This document shows, piece by piece, positions 1 to 28,497 of a DNA stretch of 28,497 nt. The stretch is from Halocaridina rubra (Eukaryota > Arthropoda > Malacostraca > Decapoda > Atyidae): positions 50,001-78,497 of the forward strand of contig JAXCGZ010019229.1 of the NCBI GenBank assembly GCA_037179515.1, read 5' to 3'. A program made the translations under genes and the position numbers. The notes beneath the pieces were generated by a model. The model searched no databases. It was not told the DNA's origin and saw nothing but the letters and a program-made list of their open reading frames with translations. The number at the start of each line of letters is the position of its first letter. Positions within the stretch are counted from its first letter, which is position 1.

Positions 1-1095
1 CTTCCTAATAGAGCAAGCAAAAACGAGCAATTCGCAAAAAGAAAAAACCTCTTCCTTTTAGGCGGTTAATGTCTCCCAAGGGCCTTTGAAGCTGAAAGCT
101 CAAGAGCATGTCTGCCATGAGGCAAAACTCCCACTAAGCACATATTTAGAGGAAGACCAAGACCTCCTCAGAGATGTCCTATGGAAGGAGGCCTAAACAG
201 TAGCCAGAACCAGTCAGCAGTAAGGTGAAAAACCTAATAAGTCAATGAACAATACCATCTAGAAATCAGAAGAGGAGCATCAAAAGAAGCTAAATTTCCA
301 CAACCAGCCCCTGCCCCTCATGGAGCACGAGAACCTGGGAGTGGCTACTGTCATGCCGGCGATTAGCTCATTTCTCAACACAGTACTTCACCTAATCATT
401 TTTCTTTTTTGGTTGATGAGCTAACTTGGATCCATGTATGCAAGTCTACAATATCAGAACTGCTATAACTTTATTTAGATATTCCCATAGTTTCAGAGAG
501 CATGTTACGCTGTTGCGTAGCCCATGTATTGTCTTATGTTGGGTTGGGATATTGGCACGATTGAAAATATTTTTTTAGAGTAGCACTTGCAGGGTGCAAG
601 TAGAGGACAATGAGTGATGAACTTCCACGGAGTACTGGATTAGGGGTACTTTCGATCCTTGTATATATAAAAACCTTCTGGTCGATGTGAATGTTTTTCA
701 GTGTGTTGCAGGTGATGCTAACGTTATAAAAAGAGTAACCGATGACTTTAGTGGCAAAGAACTCTAGAAATATTCAATTGTCTGTATCTTTGGTCATATA
801 AGCAGTTGATAAAGTTGAACTTGAAGAGTAAACTAATGAGAATATACAAAGTGTCTACACAGTGCAATGCTGTAATAAATCCAACTTATGCTTTCTCAGA
901 GAAACTCCAAAACTGGTGAGGAGTACCTTGAGAGGCATCTCTTCACCAGCTACAATGAATGTCCCAAAAGTAATCATGCGAATAATACTTTATTATTTAT
1001 TGCTTTTCTTACCTTACCGTATCCTCATTTTTTCTTTGCAGTGTTGTTGTCCTTTTATTGTGGTATATTTTATGCAAGGTTTAATTCATTGACAG
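1..1095. other. 5' stretch without an assignable gene
   Basis: This lies upstream of the first exon that can be joined to the receptor gene and is probably intron of it. Bases 60-360 have a higher GC content than the rest and look like an old interspersed repeat, but no family was recognised. A short plus-strand stretch at 900-969 sits between an acceptor-like CTCAG and a donor-like GTAATC and would encode about 23 residues. Its phase does not join the exon at 1096, so it is not called. No promoter or start codon for the receptor was recognised. Confidence 0.5.
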
Positions 1096-25063
<23,968 letters not shown>

Positions 25064-25409
25064 GTAATTCTATTGAGTCTCATTAGGCTTATATCAGAAC
25101 TTATTTTCAAAAGTAGACCTTGGACTTAGTGTACCTGAAATTTGCTCTACTGGAAAAGTGAATTATTGGTACTCAGAGCTATGTTACTCCTATTCTTGAC
25201 ATAGTAAATCCAGTTCTTTCTTTTATATCATTTGTGCTTTGCCTGTTACATTCTTTTATGAATTTTGATACTCAATATATAGCTCTTGAATACAGTGTAT
25301 GTGAAATGTAAATGCAGTATATAGTAGTATATTTTAGCTTAAGTCTTCCTAAAGCGACTGTTCAAAGATTTCAAAGTAATTATCATGCTAATACTAGGAT
25401 GGGATGACA
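25064..25409. other. Start of the VKR intron after exon N
   Basis: No gene recognised; begins with the donor GTAATT. Confidence 0.6.
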
Positions 25410-25566
25410 ATAATGCTGACTTTGTATTCCTTTGTGCTGTAAAAGTCAGCTAAATGGAGTAGAGCAAGGAGACTGGAGTCTCATTTTGTGTATGCCGCCC
25501 GCAAAGAAGTCAAAATTTAGCTTTGTTTCAGTCACCCCTCTTGTAAGGGGGATTATGGCTCTTTTC
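25410..25566 (+). repeat. Unclassified interspersed repeat, copy 3
   Basis: Diverged third copy of the repeat at 10256-10431, with GTCAGCTAAATGGAGTAGAG, GGAGACTGGAGTCTC, TTTCAGTCACCCCTC and TTGTAAGGGGGATTATGGC in the same order. Confidence 0.6.
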
Positions 25567-25799
25567 TTCCAATAGATTAGGATTAGGGGATATTTAGTAG
25601 AAAAGGGAGTTCGTGACGTAAAACCGAATCCGTCCGATGGTAGAGTGAATTGTTTTTGATAAAAGGTGAGTAAAAAAGAGTGAATTATATGAATGTTGCT
25701 AACAAGAGGAGAGTCTTGAATTAAAGAAGATATACAATAAGAGTTGTAAATAGGCAAGGTAGATAACTAGGGAATTGAAGAGAATGACTTATGAGAAGT

Positions 25800-27000
25800 A
25801 GAGAGGAGTTTTCGAGGGATTTTCGGGAGATGGAGTTTATATTTAGTAAAGAGGTAAACAATGTGCAAAAGCAAAGGATTGAGGTGGAAATATAGTTTTG
25901 GGGTGATGAATTGATTTAGGCCTACCCAAGTGAAGTAACTTTGAGGTGCATGGAGTATTTTGATGAATTGCTACTCGTAAAGGAACACATAACAGTATAC
26001 ACAGTCTATCATGTGGAAGGAAAATACTAAATAAGTGATGAGATTGGGACGATGGAAGAAAGAGAGATAAGAAATTCAACAAAGTAAAAAGATGGTAAGG
26101 CAACTGGTGTCGTTCTGAAGAAGGACAGAGATGTATTGGTTGTGAAGGCTGTTCATTGTATTTACAGGATGAACATGCATTGTATCATGTAAAAGGTCAA
26201 AGAAAGCAAAGTCGACAGTTGGAACTATGAGGTGATCAGCCTCATAAGTATTTTCGACATGTTTAATTGGTTAGTCATAGTAGGAATGATGAATGACCAT
26301 ATAGATATAATGATTGGAGGTACTAGTGTGAGCTCAGATAAGGTTAGTTAACTAATTTTGTGGCCTGAAGAATATGTGTCAGAAATTTTTGAGTAAGTAT
26401 TCTCTTTATGTTTCATTTAAGGATCTAGAGAAGACATTTTACAGAATGGATAAGATTGCAAAAGGGCAAATCATGCAAAAGGAGTGAATAAATCTTTTGA
26501 AGGGAAGAAAAAGCTTTTATGAAGACAGTAGGACTTGCTTTGATATTGCAGGAATGCACTTTTTTGAGGCAGAGATAGGGTTGAGACATGAAAGTGTTAT
26601 GTCACTTTGGCTGTTAAATTTTTATATTGATGATGTAAGGAGATAAATAGAGATGAGTATGTTTTGACCAAGAAATAAATATGATGGAAGAGGGTAGTAG
26701 GAATTGCATAGGAAATACTTCGCTATTCATTGCTGATATTCATCAGTGACTGATTTGTTTGCAAAACTTCAAAGATTGTTGAAGTTTATGGTGTGTAGGG
26801 GTGGAGGCTACAGTATAAACTGCAAAAGAGTAATAAGATGTGAGATGTAGTAAACGTGTTTAGTTATATAACATGAAATTATAGGTAAATGTAGTGGTAC
26901 TAGTAGCAGTATATAACTAATTCATAATATGATTGAATTGCACCACATTCATATGGTTTGGGCAATTTACTTAGGTATTGATTTGATTATAGTGATTCAT
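25800..27000 (+). pseudogene. Non-LTR retrotransposon reverse-transcriptase relic
   Basis: RT blocks can be read in order across shifting frames: KDGKATGV near 26090, NYEVISLISIFDMF near 26225-26265, YVSFKDLEKTFYRMDK near 26408-26455 (the F-x-D-L-x-K-A-F block), LRHESVMSLWLLNFYIDDVR near 26582-26643 (the G-L-R-Q-G...SP-L-F-N block), FIADIH near 26730 in place of the catalytic F-A-D-D, and YSINCKRVIRC near 26810-26845. YLGIDL near 26970 marks the end. Stops, frameshifts and the altered A-D-D site show it is dead. It probably belongs to the same family as the endonuclease relic at 4911-5990, but is a separate insertion. Confidence 0.78.
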
Positions 27001-28170
27001 TATGACATATATTTGGATGCTTTTGAGTGACTGAATATGATGTAACTATTTGCGTTATTTGCTGTTAATTGTGTCCTTCTAAAGTATCACAAAAGTTGCA
27101 ACAATAGGATAATGCCAATGCTTTGATAATGAATTTGCTATTGTCGATGAAATTTGCAGCAGTATGGAAGTGCTTGATTCTACTGACAGATATTTTCTAA
27201 TCTCTTGTGGTTCTATGTTCCAAAAACAGAGCTAAGTATGCCATGCTCTTAAAAAACACTAAAATAATAAGAACCTTTTGTCAGTTCCTCATTGGAAAAC
27301 CTTCATTGCTGTTGAATGTCCCCCCTTAAAGACCTAGAAACACAGCCATCTAGTAACACCAAAATTTTGTTTTCTGGCAATACAAAAAAGAGGAATCTTT
27401 TTGGGAATGTTGTATGTCCATTCCAAGGTATATAGTTGAATATAACAATTTTATTCAAAGAAATACCAGATACTTATGTGTTGGGCAGGGTTATGAAGAT
27501 AAACTGAGCTGCAACAAGGTCAGAGATGGAAATTATTACAGATGTGGGCCCACTGTGCAATTGCATGTGGCAGTGTTGACACCAGAAGTTTATTCTGTGC
27601 CTGATTATCCGGAACTTTTATGCTTTTACCAAATCGGTCGCTTATTCAGGATTCACCCCAACACTGCATAGGCTTCCTGGCTTGAACTGATTAACTTAGT
27701 AAAGGAAAATGTCCTCGTTTGTACCAGCTAGATAATCCCCAAGAATGTTAGTTTTGTGTGCAGGATTTTCAAGGCCTAGTGTATGCTGGGTATATGCAAG
27801 TGAAAATGGGTGCTAAAGACAAGATGGTTATTGTTGTTACATCATCAAAGACTTGATGCTTCCAAAGGGTAGTGGATTCTTTGCTACTCAGTAGTATATA
27901 TTTTTTTTTTTCATTAAGATCTAGATGTCACCAAAGATTAGCTTTTTCGTGCTGTATCTGTGTCACTGTCATTGAGATTGTTCATCATTCCCATGATCAA
28001 ATTAAATTATTTTGTTTTGTTTTGCATGAAACAGAATTGTTGGTGAGCATAATTCTATAAGATATATATATATTTTTCTTAACTAATCTGACCTCTTACC
28101 TATAGTATCTTGAACATATTTATTATTTGTTTAATGAATAAACTGTGTAGGTAGGAGATATCATGGTGGT
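27001..28170. other. Intergenic or intronic, no recognised gene
   Basis: An 85-codon plus frame at 27414-27671 resembles no family I know and has no kinase motifs. No W-M-x-P-E block that would continue VKR was found. Confidence 0.5.
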
Positions 28171-28175
28171 TTTAA

Positions 28176-28497
28176 GTGATACCAGGATGTCCAATGAGGA
28201 ATTCCTTAAGGCATGGTAATCTCAGAGAGATTCTTAAGTTTAAGAACTACAAAATGCAAAAGAGCTCTACTAGCCTTTCTGTCAATTTTATTACGAGCAG
28301 TAAAACTTTCAGTGTAAGAGTAGTTGATAATTGGAATTCGCTAAGCGAGGAGGTAGTTAATGCTATCTCAATCCATAGTTTTAAGGACAGGTATGATAAG
28401 TATGACTAAGTATAAAATGGAACCGATGAGGAGACGGGAAGATACGAGCTTTGGGCTCTTTCCCGTAAACACAATTAGGTAATCACAATTAGGTAAC
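28176..28497 (+). pseudogene. CR1/L2-like non-LTR retrotransposon 3' end
   Basis: The frame ending at the TAA at 28407-28409 reads ...FITSSKTFSVRVVDNWNSLSEEVVNAISIHSFKDRYDKYD, the C-terminal tail (F-x-x-R-V-V-x-x-W-N-x-L-x-E-E-V-V...F-K-x-R) of CR1/L2-like elements. A short 3' untranslated part follows, ending in two copies of a 14-base unit (CACAATTAGGTAAT, then CACAATTAGGTAAC) at about 28470-28497. Such short terminal repeats are the 3' signature of this group. The window stops inside or at the end of it. Confidence 0.8.

Noticed and set aside
900..969. Possible upstream VKR exon between CTTTCTCAG and GTAATC
   Set aside because: It leaves phase 1 or 0 depending on frame, while exon 1096 needs two bases from the previous exon; the third frame has a TGA.
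27414..27671. Possible further VKR exon or separate gene
   Set aside because: It lacks kinase C-lobe motifs and any known family pattern.

Overview
The window reads as nuclear DNA of a decapod crustacean. It is AT-rich and intron-rich, with very long (TA)n tracts, one (ATT)n tract, Tigger and non-LTR relics, and tRNA-derived repeats of kinds I associate with shrimp, crab and crayfish genomes. There are no operons, bacterial genes or CRISPR arrays. The species cannot be named from sequence alone.

One real gene spans most of the window on the plus strand: a Venus kinase receptor (VKR), a receptor tyrosine kinase whose ectodomain is a Venus flytrap. I could join 14 exons from 1096 to 25063. All internal introns are GT-AG, and the phase matches at every junction. 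They give one open frame of about 888 codons, incomplete at both ends. In order, it encodes the C-terminal part of what looks like a type 2 periplasmic-binding-protein (OpuAC-like) module, a complete type 1 Venus flytrap, a paired-cysteine juxtamembrane stretch, one transmembrane helix, and the kinase domain from the glycine loop to the activation loop ([18 protein letters not shown]). The first exons lie before the window or are unrecognised in its first kilobase. The rest of the kinase lies beyond 28497.

The introns are filled with repeats. 3954-6557 holds an endonuclease-domain relic of a non-LTR retrotransposon. 7168-10031 holds a tRNA-derived SINE. 10861-14426 holds a perfect 472-bp tandem duplication. 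14970-15411 holds a MITE. The 7.5-kb intron 15753-23297 holds a decayed Tigger transposon set inside a (TA)n tract, a non-LTR 3' end, a second MITE, and a 3.5-kb zone of tRNA-like repeats. That zone includes a 2.3-kb palindrome (20641-22943) of about 4.5 units per arm, whose hinge falls exactly on the anticodon-like hairpin. The last intron holds a reverse-transcriptase relic (25800-27000), and the window ends in a CR1/L2-like 3' end with its terminal short repeats.

The receptor probably senses an amino acid or a peptide hormone outside the cell and signals through an insulin-receptor-like kinase; this rests on family knowledge. The most unusual observations are the inferred dual binding-protein ectodomain and the anticodon-hinged palindrome of tRNA-like units.
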